Below, in pieces: positions 1-11,363 of a stretch of 64,000 nucleotides of DNA. Every line of letters begins with the position of its first letter. Positions within the stretch are counted from its first letter, which is position 1. The translations under genes were made by a program, and so were the position numbers. Below the pieces are notes generated by a model. The model was given only the letters and a program-made list of their open reading frames with translations, was not told the origin of the DNA and did no database searches. The stretch is from the NCBI GenBank assembly GCA_947396885.1, contig OX377203.1, forward strand, positions 8,107,298-8,171,297, written 5' to 3'. This stretch comes from Heligmosomoides polygyrus polygyrus. Taxonomy: Eukaryota; Nematoda; Chromadorea; Rhabditida; Heligmosomidae.

Positions 1-139
1 ACTTGTTCATCGGCTGGCCACCGCAAGACATTGCATGGCCAAATACGCATTCATATCGCCTCCACGACATCCCGTAGAAGTAGAATGCGCTGGCGCATCC
101 CAGAAGGGATTGAGTAACGCCGTCCTTTATCCTTTATCC
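1..139 (+). repeat. tRNA-derived SINE (family A), 3' part
   Basis: This is the 3' portion of a repeat found about 17 times in the window. Full copies start with a tRNA-like head (A-box-like GTAGCGCAGTCGGAG, B-box-like CTGGTTCGGATTTCC) and end in CGCCGTCCTTTATCC repeats. The head lies outside the window. It faces copy 185-478 tail to tail. Confidence 0.75.
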
Positions 140-184
140 TTATCTTTTATTAATTCACCTACCCAGTAAGTGAACGATTCAATG

Positions 185-478
185 AAGGATAAGGATAAAG
201 GACGGCGTTACTCATTCCCTTTTGGAATGCGCCACGCATTCTACTTCTAGGGACGTCGTGGAGGTGATTTGAATGCGTATTTGGCCATACAATGACTTGC
301 GGTGGCCAGCCTATGAACAAGTCAGCGCTTTATCCTTCCCAAACAAGTCTGATACCAATTCCCCGACCCCGGAGGGATGGAAGGCTTGGTTGCCCTGGGC
401 GGGAAATCCAAACCAGGAACCTGTTATCGGGTGCAGGCGACAGTCGGCGCCTTCTCCAGTTGCGCTACACGCGCCCCT
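185..478 (-). repeat. tRNA-derived SINE (family A), near full length
   Basis: Reading the minus strand, the tRNA-like head is near 478 and the GGATAAAGGACGGCG tail is near 190. It is about 295 bp long and matches the copies at 3326-3613 and 33100-33395 almost throughout. Short open frames on either strand are repeat-derived, since the same peptide recurs at every copy. Confidence 0.8.
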
Positions 479-852
479 AACGATTCAACAATATTAAAAA
501 ATATTAATAATAACAATAATGTAAATTAGTCGTATTATTAAAGTATTCGAGGAACTAGTCGACAATGCGGCCTGCATGGGTAAGCGTACCAAAGCAATCA
601 ACCCGCATCGTACCACTCATAGATGGTGGTGGGCGTGCCTTGATTGGCTGGCGCACTTATACCTCCACATATAGGCCAGATTAACGCTTAGTAATCGAGA
701 CGTAAATTCCGTCACTATATATATATATTTATTTATTTATATTTATTTATTTATTTACTAGCTTTTTGCACATGCTCCAAGAAGGAGGAGAATTCATAAG
801 AGAAACAATGTAAATGAGCTATTAAACAAGCTAAACACTAAAAGTAAACAAG
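479..852. other. Non-coding spacer, AT-rich
   Basis: No gene is seen. It holds an AT/TTTA-rich stretch at about 716-760 and one GATTGGCTGGCGC motif of the CCAAT MITE family near 630-650. Confidence 0.5.
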
Positions 853-1140
853 GTTGTGCGGTAGCGCAGTCGGAGGAGACCTCGGCTCTTGCGCGTACCC
901 GATTCCAGGTTCATGGTTCGAGTTTTTCGATCAGACCGTCTGAGCCTTTCATTCCTTTGTGATCGGAAAATCAGTATCAAGCTCGCCTAGGCAGGATGAA
1001 GCGCTGACTTGTCTATCTACCGGCCACCGCAATTTATTTTATGGCCACTAAATACGCATACAAATCGCCCACACGACATCCTGTAGAAGTAGAATGCGTG
1101 GCACAACCCAAAAAGAATTGAGTAACGCAATCTTTTATCC
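853..1140 (+). repeat. tRNA-derived SINE (family A), diverged
   Basis: The head GTAGCGCAGTCGGAGG is at 861-878. The family's internal CCACCGCAA and CGACATCCTGTAGAAG motifs follow, and it ends near TTTTATCC. It is more diverged than most copies. Confidence 0.7.
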
Positions 1141-1142
1141 TT

Positions 1143-1420
1143 TTTACCATGTAATCAACTAGTAAAAACGCGGTCGGCATCGTGATTGGCTGGCGCTTGT
1201 CCACTCGCTGCCCTGATTGGTTATTATTGGCTGGCACTCTCACACTTCGCAATGCTGCCCACATTAGCGACATGAACCATAAGTTCTGAGTAGTAAGTAC
1301 GGTCTGCACTTTGATTGGCTGCCGAACGTTCAGTCGTTACAATGACTGGTTGCTAGTGGCTGTCGCAATACTATCTCCCAATGCTGCTAACATCAGCGAC
1401 ACGGACGCATCGACCACTCA
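1143..1420. repeat. Palindromic CCAAT MITE family, two adjacent copies
   Basis: Two adjacent modules carry the family signature: a CATGTCGC-type end, a central GATTGGCTGGCGC (inverted CCAAT), and an end like CAATGCTGCCCACATTAG with GCGACATGAAC. Internal CCAATCA motifs face each other. No coding capacity is seen. Confidence 0.6.
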
Positions 1421-2482
1421 AACCGTCCCTCGGGCATGTTCAGCTCAAAGGAGGTCTCACCCGACGTGCGTAAGTCCGCCTGCCCGAAGCAGGCGGAGCC
1501 TGAAGACGAAGTGGCCATCGTCGTTGGCTCGCCGAGCTCGTTGTTTTGTCGCCATCATCGCCCACCGGCCACGCTCGCACTGCATACTGATGGCTGATCG
1601 TCGAGCCTCTATCAGCAGGAAATGAGCCCTCGTCTATACGTTGCTTGGAGTGGCCTCTGTTCTCATTATTTTCCGCTCTGTTTCGTCCTTTTTAGTCCCA
1701 ATAGGTGGTCGTTGAGCTCTTATAGACACTTTCATCACTTCATCCTCATTTTTCTGTCCGCTCGTTTTCCAGTTTTTTAGACTAGGGGTCCTAGGGAGGA
1801 TCCGAACCAAGAACCTGGTATCGGTTGCACGCCACAGCCGACATCTCCTCCGACTGCGCTACACGCGCTCTCATTACCATACTACTGTATAATGTAATAA
1901 TATTTGAAAAAAAATTCAAACAATAGCAAAGGCTGTTGAAAATATTTGTTAATAATTCAATAATCTAATTTGGAAGGCGTTCAGTTTGATATCGAAAGTT
2001 GCCAAAATTCAAGGAGTTTCAATGGTTTCACTTGAAAGTGCCTATCTGTCGTAGATCATATAAAATGGTCTCACTGATATTTTTCGATTAAAGCAGTACT
2101 ACGCAGCTATATGTACTTTTTAACGAAGTTTCAAAATTTAACGGAAAAGAAACCTGTACTTCAGACCTTTCGCTATTCAAGCCGAAAACGATAACATTTT
2201 TCGAAAATATTTTGACTTCGTATTTTCGGGTGCTGTCCTGTTTCCCAGTACTGATCGTCGAGGACCTCGTTTTACCCTCTATTCATTGACGATTCTTTCA
2301 TGCATGCTAGGACATTAATTTAGCTACTTTTTATTTTGAATCCAAGTAAATTCCAAAACAAATATTTTTAAATTGAAGTAAGCCCATCGAAGGTTTAAAC
2401 AGATATTAGACATGCTTCAATAAAATTAGAATTACCTCTTTCAGTTTTTCTTATTAAAAATTCGTCTTAACAAAAATTGTTC
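1421..2482. other. Non-coding interval with a SINE fragment
   Basis: I recognise no gene here. A fragment of SINE family A lies at about 1785-1871 on the minus strand (GATCCGAACCAAGAACCTGG ... TGCGCTACACGCGC). The rest is AT-rich, without motifs I can name. Confidence 0.5.
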
Positions 2483-2666
2483 ATGTCGGGAATGCGTGCA
2501 GCATTGCGTGATAGGAGCGCGCCAGCGAATCACGGCTGAACAGAACATCGACGGAACGAACACACGCTAGCCAATCAGGGTACTGCCCCTATCAGAAGGA
2601 CATGCTTATTCGAGCAGTCTGATTGGCTGTTGAGTTCCCGCCTCTCAATGCTGCCCGCCTTCATGG
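2483..2666. repeat. Palindromic CCAAT MITE
   Basis: It starts CATGTCGGGAATGCGTGCAG and ends CTCAATGCTGCCCGCCTTCATG, which are imperfect inverted ends. Internal AGCCAATCAGG and GATTGGCTGTTG face each other. Confidence 0.65.
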
Positions 2667-3325
2667 ACCGGAAAAAATGAATAAGGTTTTTAAAAATGTG
2701 CGAAATTTCTGTCTGTTCACCTCAAGCAACATCTTGTATTTTTATATTTTAATAAGGCATAGTAAAGCAAAAAATTTGATGGAGTGTTATGTTGAGAGAT
2801 TGCGCCGCGCACTCATGTTCTGTGCATGATATTGTGTATTGGAATGATAGTATGTATATGTAGATGCTGTTTATATAAATCTACAAACACCAAAAGCAAT
2901 GTGTTCTTGTTGTGATGTTTATTCATAGGCGAAAATATTCGCATAATTTCCAATTTAACTGGTGAAGGCTGGATAAAACCCGATAAAACGGATCAATATT
3001 TTAACCGACAAATCGATATCGATCACTTGTCTGCTGTCATATACGCCTGATGCCCACTTTAAACGGCAACATCCGGACAAAGGACATCTATCGGATCGAT
3101 CGATTTTGTTTTTTTTGTGACGCTTGCACAAAGCGAAATGCATTCGCGTGATTCCTTTCTGAAACGCTGAACTATGGTCAAATATAGAATCGATAGAATC
3201 GATTGATTACGATGAGCTATTCGATTCTGTTTGGTTTTGTGAGGCATGTCCATCGTTCATCGTATGCATGTGGTTCTCAACTCAAGCGGTCAACACAGAA
3301 CTAAAATCGATAAAGCCGATCGATA
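2667..3325. other. Non-coding interval
   Basis: No gene is recognised. The interval is rich in GATCGAT-type motifs at 2990-3325, probably decayed repeat. Short frames here show no family resemblance. Confidence 0.4.
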
Positions 3326-3613
3326 AAGGATAAAGGACGTCGTTACTCAATCCCCTTTGGGATACGCCAGCGCATTCTACTTCTACGGGATGTCGTGGAG
3401 GGGAGTTGAATGCGTATTTGGCCATACAACGACTTGCGGTGGCCAGCCGATGAACAAGCTAGCGCTTTATCCTTCCCAGACAAGTCTGGTACCAATTCAC
3501 CGACCCCGGAGGGATTGAAGGCTTGGTTGGCCTGGGCGGGAAATCCGAACCAGGAACCTGGTATCGGGTGCACGCGACCGTCAGCGCGACCTACGACTGC
3601 GCTACACGCGCCC
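3326..3613 (-). repeat. tRNA-derived SINE (family A), full length
   Basis: The tRNA-like head is at about 3600 and the tail at about 3330 on the minus strand. It is one of the best-preserved copies. Confidence 0.8.
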
Positions 3614-3974
3614 GCTACAAGGCCGATCGATAATGTTTCATAAGCAACAATGTTTTAATTTTTTATATTGTTTTATTTTTCATATTTTATTTTATCCTTT
3701 GTATTTATTAATTTTTCATTCTATCGATTTAAAGTAATTTTTAACAATTTTACCAAACGCTAGGGAAATGCGTGCAATGTTTTCTATCTTTAGCAATGGA
3801 CTGTGAGAAGTTCAATCCGATATCGATCGATATTGAATGACCAATCCAATATGGCTGACAAATATTATATAAGGTGGATATTCGGCCAGAAGCTTATATG
3901 TGTCAATAACCTTCACAGGTTTTACATGTTTAACAGGTTTGTATAGATTTTTGACGTATAGCGACAGCGATAGC

Positions 3975-4050
3975 GCTCGCGGCGATCTGATTGGCTATGA
4001 TTTCGCGCGTCACCCAGCCAGCCCATGTAGGCCACATCAGCGACTAGTAC
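3975..4050. repeat. CCAAT MITE fragment
   Basis: It carries CTGATTGGCTATG and the family end CATGTAGGCCACATCAGCG followed by ACTAGTACC. The same end recurs near 53232-53262 and 61927-61955. Confidence 0.5.
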
Positions 4051-5154
4051 CGTTTACCGTCTGTGCTCCGTTCCGCCGATCGTTAAGCTCTGAAATAGTA
4101 AAGTGAATTAGAGTTTCGAAGAAGGAGAAAGCATAGCGGAACTCGTAGAGGAAAGAAAGGTGAAGAGTGAGTGTAGTCAATGGCTTGAACTGGCGCTGAA
4201 TTCCTTTCTATTTTTCGCGCCGAATTGGACACTTTTCGAACCAAACTGGTCACACTTCACATCAAATTGGTCAGCTTCCGATGTTCGACATTGTCGGAAC
4301 GAGTTGACTTGGGATCTGGGAAATTCATGCATTCTCTAGGAGCAGGAAGTCGCGTTCCGGTGTTTCACTTCTGCGGAACTTCCGCCGTCGTTGTTTTCCC
4401 TGTGTGTCGCATCGAATTAACTATTCTCACAACTTTTCCTTCTCTCCCTTCATTGTTATTCGAAGTGACAGCGCTACTTAGCCTGCTGATCGAGTCGGCT
4501 TCAGAATGCAAGAGGCGGATGCACTTCGAGCAGTAGTTATTATGCCCAGAATCCGTGATGTTCGGATTCGGATTCTGCATTAGGTGCCTTGCAGGAAGGC
4601 TCTCCTGTCTCATCTGTCGAGCAGTTCCACTGCAAATGAGTTGTTTCCCTGCTCAAAACATCCGCTTCGTCAGCGCACTTGCCGTGAGCTTCTGCTGCTG
4701 CGGTTTTTCCCCATCTGAGTGGACAGGCGATGTGTCCAAACGGTGACGTTTTTCTGAGCAAGGGCTCAGCAGGCTCGCTTGCCTGTCAATCCACGAGAAG
4801 TCTGACTGCCTTCATGTGACAGTCGATCGTTCTTCATGAGTCCGACTCTAGCCGGGGTATTTTTCAGCGTTCAGGGAAGAGATAGAGGGATTACCGAGGC
4901 GCCTTAGAGCTGCCTAAGGACTTTCCTTCCTCCAGGATCACCTTGCAGAAGTCTCTGCAATACTTTTGACTCCATTCCACATTGTGGGCTTCACTGGGAA
5001 TCAGCTGTCGATCACCTTGGATCGTTCGAGCTGATGAGGTGGCTACGCTATCAACTGCGCTTCTTCCTTCATAAGGGGATGAAAGTTTGGAGAAGTTGCG
5101 TCCAACTATTGCCGTCATATGTCTCTCACCAAGGTAAGAATCGAACAACAGTAG
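4051..5154. other. Non-coding interval
   Basis: No gene is recognised. At 4215-4280 there are short repeats of the type CAAATTGGTCAGC / GAATTGGACACTTTT, related to repeats at 14600-14745 and 40510-40585. Confidence 0.4.
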
Positions 5155-5285
5155 ATTATCGCCTCTTCGCCGAGAAAGGCTAGATTCTGAAGTAGTTTTT
5201 CGCGGCTTATCTTGTCGAACGTCTTGGATAAGTCAGTATAAACTACATCAATCGAATTTCCATAGTTCAGTGCAAAGCTCTAATA
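5155..5285 (-). pseudogene. CR1/jockey-like reverse transcriptase fragment (downstream half)
   Basis: On the minus strand a frame reads LNYGNSIDVVYTDLSKTFDK followed by ISREKLL. This is the palm-domain signature of CR1/jockey-type non-LTR retrotransposons (family consensus DVxYLDFxKAFDxVxHxxLL). The upstream part of the same domain lies at 6706-6830, beyond the mariner at 5286-6703, so the mariner inserted into this RT. It is a relic. Confidence 0.65.
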
Positions 5286-5443
5286 TTAGGGTATCCAGAA
5301 AATATCTGCAGAAAACTTCGCAATGATCCAGATTTTTTCTAGAATGTTCTGAAGATTTCAATATAAGTGCTATATAAAGACACTATCCTGCTGTATCTGC
5401 ATAGCATATCCAGCTCCGTCTTCCTTGTCTATTTCACTTTACG

Positions 5444-6190
5444 ATGGCTGAACTGTCTACCCATATTGGACACGTACTCCTTTACGAGTTTGAATCTGGG
5501 CACTCCGCTGCAGAAGTCTATCGAAACTTGTGTCGTTTATTCGGCTCTGAAGCTCCTTCTCTACGGTCTGTGTATAGCTGGTTCGAACGCTTCAGAAGCG
5601 GGAGCAGGAGACTCGAAGATGAGCCTCGCTCTGGTCGACCGACAACGATATCTTTGGATGAACTGAGGAAACTGGCGGAGCAGCATATGAAGGTGTGCGT
5701 CATTTTGCCCCTGTACAATGGACTGCGATCTCTTGGATGGTTCAAAGCTCAGTCAGTGGCTCTCACACGAACTGACCGACGACAACCGACGAAGACGTCT
5801 GGACACATGCACTCAGCTGCTCTCCCGAAGTCGCACCTTCAGCTGGCTGGACACGTCGTCACAGGAGACGAAAAATGGTTCCTCTACGTCAACCACGCTC
5901 GTAAACGTGCGTGGTGCCAACGCGATGAAGTGCCAAAATCTTTCGTAAAAGGTAAAGTTCATGCGAGGAAAGTCATGCTGAACGTCTGGTGGGGAGTTTC
6001 TGGGATCCACCATTTCGAGCTGCTGCTTGACAGCACGATTATCACTGCCGAGGTCTACTCTAGCCAACTGCAGAGACTGGCCGACAAGATGCGCAAAGAA
6101 CAGCCCAGGCTCGACAAAGTTCGCTTGCTGCATGACAAGCTCGCCCACACATCGCGAAGACGACTTCTCGGAGAATTCTGGAACTTGTCC
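5444..6190 (+). pseudogene. Mariner transposase, frameshifted and truncated
   Basis: The N-terminal helix-turn-helix region is clear: HVLLYEFESGHSAAEVYRN near the start, then VYSWFERFRSG and the DEPRSGRPTT linker. A shift near 5690 moves the frame (MDCDLLDGSKLSQWLSHEL is in another frame), and a second shift restores it at GDEKWFLYVN, which holds the first catalytic Asp. The second motif has decayed to LLHDKLAHTS (family: HDNARPH). The third Asp region (SPDLAPSD) is absent. It cannot encode active enzyme. Confidence 0.85.
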
Positions 6191-6204
6191 ACCAACGCAA
6201 ATCG

Positions 6205-6690
6205 CAAATTACGATTTGGGTGGTGGACTAGGCTCATGGTGGCCCAAGCCGACCCACAACGCTACTAAAGGAAGCAATTCACTTAACAATAAGTGGCATT
6301 TTGGGCCGCCATGGTCCACAGAGCCCAAAAAATCATGGAGTGCAAGCCTAATAGAGAAAAACAAAAGGTAAAACAACTCACCGAAGTGCGGCGAAGGACG
6401 TGCGCATGGCGACGGCAACTAGGCGCCCCTGCCACGCATTGAATTTGCGGCTGGCGGCCAGCTCAGAGCTGGCTAAGGGCCAGCGGAGGCATGCATTGGG
6501 TCAGAAGTTGGCCGCGGAGCAAAACCCTCGCCTTGGAGGTAAATGTTCCCCGACGCGCTGACCGGGTAGCATTTACCTCGACACTTACCTCGGATTTTTC
6601 CCGCCGCGCGTTCATGAATCGCGCGTAAGTGGGGAGTGGGGGTAAATTTTGCACTTACCGCCGGTAAATCGTTCATGAATCCGGGCCCTG
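6205..6690. repeat. Palindromic repeat P, left arm
   Basis: About 485 bp whose reverse complement is at 6833-7330. The inner end is TTCATGAATCCGGGCC. The arms read through the same landmarks in reverse, such as GGGCCGCCATGGTCCAC and GCGGAGCAAAACCCTCGCC. It replaces the 3' end of the mariner. Small frames in the arms are mirrored in both and look fortuitous. Confidence 0.75.
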
Positions 6691-6705
6691 GACACCCTAT
6701 GTATG

Positions 6706-6830
6706 CATCAATCGAATTTCCATAGTTCAGTGCAAGGCTCTAATAGGATAAGCCATCAACAAAATTAGTGGCAGTGGATAGACCGGAAAGGAAGCCATTG
6801 TGTTCAGTTGGAATAAGATGAAGCCTTCTG
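6706..6830 (-). pseudogene. CR1/jockey-like RT fragment (upstream half)
   Basis: The minus-strand reading HLIPTEHNGFLSGLSTATNF is the motif-2 region of CR1-type RT (consensus QHGFxPGRSTxTNL). It is followed by LALNYGNSID, which is present again at 5240-5285 on the other side of the mariner. Confidence 0.6.
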
Positions 6831-6832
6831 GG

Positions 6833-7330
6833 CCCGGATTCATGAACGATTTACCGGCGGGTAAGTGCAAAATTTATCCCCACTCCCCACTTACGCGCGA
6901 TTCATGAACGCGCGGCGGGAAAAATCCGAAATAAGTGTCGAGGTAAATGCTACCCCGTTAGCGCGTCGGGGAACATTTACCTCCAAGGCGAGGGTTTTGC
7001 TCTGCGGCCAACTTCTGACCCAATGCATGCCTCCGCTGGTCCTTAGCCCGCTCTGAGCTGGCCGCCAGCCGCAAATTCAATGCCTGGCAGGGGCGCCTAG
7101 TTGCTATCGCCATGCGCACGTCTTTCGCCGCACGTCGGTGAGTTGTTTTACCTTTTGTTTTTCTCTGTTAGGCTTGCAGTCCATGATTTTTTGGGCTCTG
7201 TGGACCATGGCGGCCCACAATGCCACTTATTTTTAAGTGAATTGCTTCCTTTAGTGGCATTGTGGGTCGGCTTGGGCCACCATGAGCCTAGTCTACCACG
7301 CAAATAGTAATTTACGATTTGCGTGGGTGG
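6833..7330. repeat. Palindromic repeat P, right arm
   Basis: Reverse complement of 6205-6690, starting GGGCCCGGATTCATGAACG. The 140-bp spacer between the arms contains the CR1 fragment. A third, partial copy lies at 7565-7770. Confidence 0.75.
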
Positions 7331-7564
7331 ACTATGCCCGTCCGCCACCTTAGCCTTCCTATCTATGGAGGCTACTGTGGTGGATGGCACCCATTATTAG
7401 TCATGTAGGCCCACATTTACCCTTGTTTCTGTACTTCCTGCTATGCTACTAGTTTCCAGCCCTCTCGCACCCTTCCCCCCCCCTCGCCCAACCCCACATT
7501 TCACATTTCATTTCCCCTAAATACGATGCTGCTAGTGTCGGTGCCAGCGACGTCCCAGCAGCAA

Positions 7565-7770
7565 GTGTGACTGCTTGGTTTCGCTGTTAGCTGATGCCAG
7601 CGGGCCAGCGGAGGCGTGCACATTGGGTCAGAAATTGGCCGCGGAGCAAAACCCTCGCCTTGGATGTCATGAATCAGAAAACGGAGGTATGTTCGGGGAA
7701 GTGGCGGGTAAATGGCCGTCGAGGTAAGTGGGGGTAGAATTAACCTCCGGCCGCGTTCATGAATCCGGCC
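7565..7770. repeat. Palindromic repeat P, partial third copy
   Basis: It shares GGCCGCGGAGCAAAACCCTC and ends GCGTTCATGAATCCGGCCCC. The middle portion is missing. Confidence 0.65.
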
Positions 7771-8968
7771 CCTGATATGTACTAACAGTTCCTAAAAAAT
7801 TTTCCGCGACCTTTATACGTGGCGAGCAAAGGTTTGAGCAAAGGTCAGACACAATTGAAGCAGCAGGCTTCTTAGGCATTGCTGTCACATTTGCACCTTC
7901 ATGTTTCAGCCAACTAACATTAACGAGACATTGAAAATATGTATAAGAGGCTTGCAAAGAGAAGAGGCACATTTTTTTGTAAAAAATTGATGGGACACCA
8001 TCAAAGGGTTCCGTGAAGAATGATCTTCCAAAACTAATCGTTGTTTGTTCTAGTCCCGTTTTGAAATTTCATTCACTCATCCATGTTATCGTGAATACTG
8101 CTGATTTCGGAATGCCGACGTCACGTGTCGGCAAACCGCGGCACGGTTTTCGCGCTCCACAAACTCGTTCAAAATGAGGCGATGCGGGAGGGCGAAGTAG
8201 GCTTGCAGGTGGAACTGTGTGAAGAATGCACGCCTCCGCCCCTTTCACCATACGTCGTTTACACAATGACATCCGCAGGCCTTCATCGGATCCACATCAG
8301 AGGTCCGAAAGTTCTGAATTATTCCGCAGGCTCCGGTCGCCAGCTCTTCATTCATTTGCTCCCGTGACACAGCATTCTCTCGTCCAACAGATGTAATCTG
8401 GTGACAGTGCAGGAGCACTTTCACTGGAGTCTGCAAGTACGGACCTCCCACGCCCAGTAATATTCAGAAGTCCGTCATTGTTCTCGCTCGCACCAGACGC
8501 ATCACTCACCGCTGTTTTTTTTTAACCGCGGCCGACTTCTTCGGTGTTTTTCAATGAAGCTGCATGTCCCGTCACACATTGTGCACCTCCGCATATTCTG
8601 CTGCGGCATGGTTGCAGCTCTATTGACAGCCACGCGATGCCTATGTGGCACCATGGAGCATAGCCACGACGAGGGTGAATCTGGGACACCTAGCGGTCAA
8701 CTGTAGGTGAACACGGACGTGAGTTGAGAGGGCGGCGTAAAATGGAGCGTCATGCCTAACCTGACGGCATTCCCTGGTAAGATCTGGCTTAAATAGAGGA
8801 TTCGAAAGCGTAGTATACCTTTCATGATGGAGTAGGATGTTATATAGTGAATTATTTGGATCCATCCTAATCGGGCGGGGGGGGGGGAGGCGCATAGTGA
8901 TTTACTCTCCAAGAACTTGCTTGGGTTTCTACGAGACTTTTAGCTGATCTCCCATTATGTGGCTTTTA
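7771..8968. other. Non-coding interval
   Basis: I see no gene or recognisable element. There is a run of 11 G at about 8877-8887. Confidence 0.4.
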
Positions 8969-9897
8969 TTAGGTCGTTACCTAAGTTCTGTCGTTTTTGA
9001 CCTCTAACTTCAAATGTAAGTATCTCGGCTCAAACATAATTTTGTTAGGCGAAATAAGAACCATTACAATCTACACATCATTGCCAATGAGATACTAATT
9101 TATTTATACCAATAGCATGAAACTCCGGAGATCTAGAAGCCGTGAATTCTTCGAGAGCAGATACGCCCTTCAAGCTCGCCGTTTGCAAGTACCGTCAGCG
9201 CTCCTACTACGCAGCAGAGACGACCCGTTTCTGAAGCGAATTGTGACTTGTGACAAAAAATGAATTGTGTACGACAATTGACGACGAAGTGCTTAATGGT
9301 TGGATATTGACGAAGCACCTAAACACTGTCCAAAGCCGAGTATGCGCCAGGAAAAGGTGATGGTGACCGTTTGGTGGTGTGCCACCGGTTTAATCCACTA
9401 CAGCGTTCTCAAACCTGGTGAAGCAATCACGGCGGAAAAGTGCTGTCAGCAGCTGGACGAGGTGCTCAAGAAGCTCCAGCAAATCTACCCAGCGCTGATC
9501 AACAGAAGGAGACCAATACTTTGCACGACAACGCTAGACCGCACATATCGATGATCACCAGACAGAAGCTCCATTCTTTGGGATACGAAACACTCGACCA
9601 TCCACCGCATTCGCCTGACCTATCGCCTTCAGACTACCACTTGTTCAAACATTTCGACGGCTTCCTTAGCGAATTATACTTCAGGAACCGTCATGAGGCA
9701 GAACCCGCTCTCGAAGAATTCATCGCTTCTAGATCTCCGGTGTTCTATGCTACTGGAATAAATAAACTAGTGTCTCGTTGGCAAAGATGTGTAGATTGTA
9801 ATGGTTCTTATTTCGCCTAACAAAATTATGCTTGAGCCGAGATACTTACATTTGAAGTTAGAGGTCAAAAAACGACAAAACTTAGGTAACAATCCAA
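8969..9897 (+). mobile_element. Rearranged (foldback) mariner
   Basis: The ends TTAGGTCGTTACCTAAG (left) and CTTAGGTAACAATCCAA (right) are inverted, each next to a TA. The first ~190 bp (8969-9160) are an inverted copy of the element's own 3' end, including the last transposase codons (9720-9897). The original 5' end and the N-terminal transposase domain have been lost. Confidence 0.75.
9166..9820 (+). pseudogene. Mariner transposase, C-terminal part
   Basis: The catalytic core is recognisable: KRIVTCDKK (degenerate first Asp motif with an early stop), KVMVTVWWCATGLIHYSVL, then [10 protein letters not shown] in a shifted frame (shift near 9500), and SPDLSPSDYHLFKHFDGFL. It ends RWQRCVDCNGSYFA. 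At least one stop and one frameshift disrupt it. It resembles the element at 15998-17280 more than the 29496 family. Confidence 0.85.
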
Positions 9898-10129
9898 TAT
9901 TTAAATTCAGGGAATACGGTTGTTTACCACGGGATAACGAACGCAACTGACACTTTAGGGTTGTCCTCACCTGACTAGGATTTATTGATTTATTGATTTA
10001 GATCCATTATTATTAGGATAGATCCATTATTTGTTTACTATGTTCAGTTCTGAATAGAATTTTACAACAGTACTGGATCTGTTTTAAGACCTGATTGATG
10101 AAGTTTATAAGGTTATGCTCACTTTTCAG

Positions 10130-10172
10130 TGATAAATAAATAAATAAATGAATAAATAAATAAATAAATAAA
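10130..10172. repeat. (AAAT)n microsatellite
   Basis: About ten near-perfect AAAT/AATA units. Confidence 0.9.
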
Positions 10173-10177
10173 TTTAC

Positions 10178-10370
10178 GGTCATGTCGCTAAGACGCACCG
10201 CAGGAGGAGTGGGAACGTGCGGATGCGGGGAGAACGCGCAGTTGCTCATACCACAATCGCGGCAGCCAATCATGTGCCCTGCCTGTGCACGACTAGACCG
10301 GTGCCTGATTGGTTGCCGGTAGGAGCAACGGCGACGCGTTCTCGCACTCCTGCGGTGCGTCTCCACAGTG
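10178..10370. repeat. Palindromic CCAAT MITE
   Basis: Ends CATGTCGCTAAGACGCACCG and CGGTGCGTCTCCACAG. Internal AGCCAATCATG and GATTGGTTGCC face each other. It is GC-richer than its flanks. Confidence 0.6.
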
Positions 10371-11079
10371 TGAAGCGAATTTACTGCACGTTTCTATTTT
10401 CCGCATGAGCCCTTCTGCATGCGATGTCACAATGTATGTCGATGACATCTCCAAAAGTTGCTCATCTGCCATGACGAGGTTCTTATAGAGTTTTTAAAGA
10501 GCCTAGAAGGCCGTCGGAGATCTAGGCTCTGCCTGAACAGAACTCCAAATCCTACGCTCGAGCCTAGTTTATCCAATCGTTCCTCCAACGGCGTGGGCAG
10601 GTGCTATGCTGATGACGTGCCGTTGTTATTCTTCTTACTTCAGAATGCAGCAGCAGCAGTAGCGTCTAATTGCCGATGAAGTAGCTGTTTATCGCTGGTG
10701 TTTTCGGTTCCATACAATTCAAAATAGCTGCCCAAAATTGCCCGCTCTAACGACGATGTTGATCTTTATGTAAGCAGAGAAAAGTGGTCGAGCTTAACTG
10801 CTCAAGACCCCAGAATTCCATCAGTTCTAGAAAAGTTTTGCAACACTTTGCAGTACATGTTGCCATAGCTGAATTGTCGAATACTCGATATTTCCAGATT
10901 TTCGAATATTCATTCGAATTCGAACACCGAAATGGAACCATATTCGACTAATCTTCGAAAATCAAATAACCTTTAAATCTTCAGCCACAAAATCTGATTC
11001 GAACAAATTGTTCGACTATGTGAATACTAGAGTAAACCAAAAAGGTGGCTTCTTCGATTTTCGATCACTCTAAAAACTT
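10371..11079. other. Non-coding interval
   Basis: No gene is recognised. At 10870-11070 there are TTCGAAT-type repeats related to those inside the element at 44345-47582. Confidence 0.4.
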
Positions 11080-11363
11080 AGGATAAGGATAAAGGGTACT
11101 ATATCCTCTACTATATTCCCTTTGGAATGTGTCACGCACGTCGTGGAGGCGATTTGAATCCATGTTTGGTCATGCAATGACTTGCGGTGGCCACCTGATG
11201 AACATGTCAGCGCCTTGCCCTTCCCAGACAAGTCTGGCACCAAATTCACCGACCCCGGATGGATGTAAGGCTTGGTTGGCCTGGACGGGAGATCCGAACC
11301 CAGAACCTGGTAACGGACGCACGCGACAGTCGGCATCTCCTACGACTGCGCCACACGCGCCCT
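11080..11363 (-). repeat. tRNA-derived SINE (family A), full length
   Basis: The tRNA-like head is at ~11350 (TGCGCCACACGCGCCC on the + strand) and the tail at ~11085. It is flanked by TTCGAAT-rich sequence. Confidence 0.75.

Larger units (their letters stand above)
5286..6703 (+). mobile_element. Mariner element, broken by a palindromic repeat
   Basis: The left end TTAGGGTATCCAGAAAAT follows a TA, and the right end CTGGACACCCTATG is its imperfect inverse. The 3' part of the transposase and the original 3' region are replaced by the left arm of the palindromic repeat at 6205-6690. The element sits inside a CR1-like RT relic. About 40 bp of that RT sequence appears on both sides. Confidence 0.7.
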
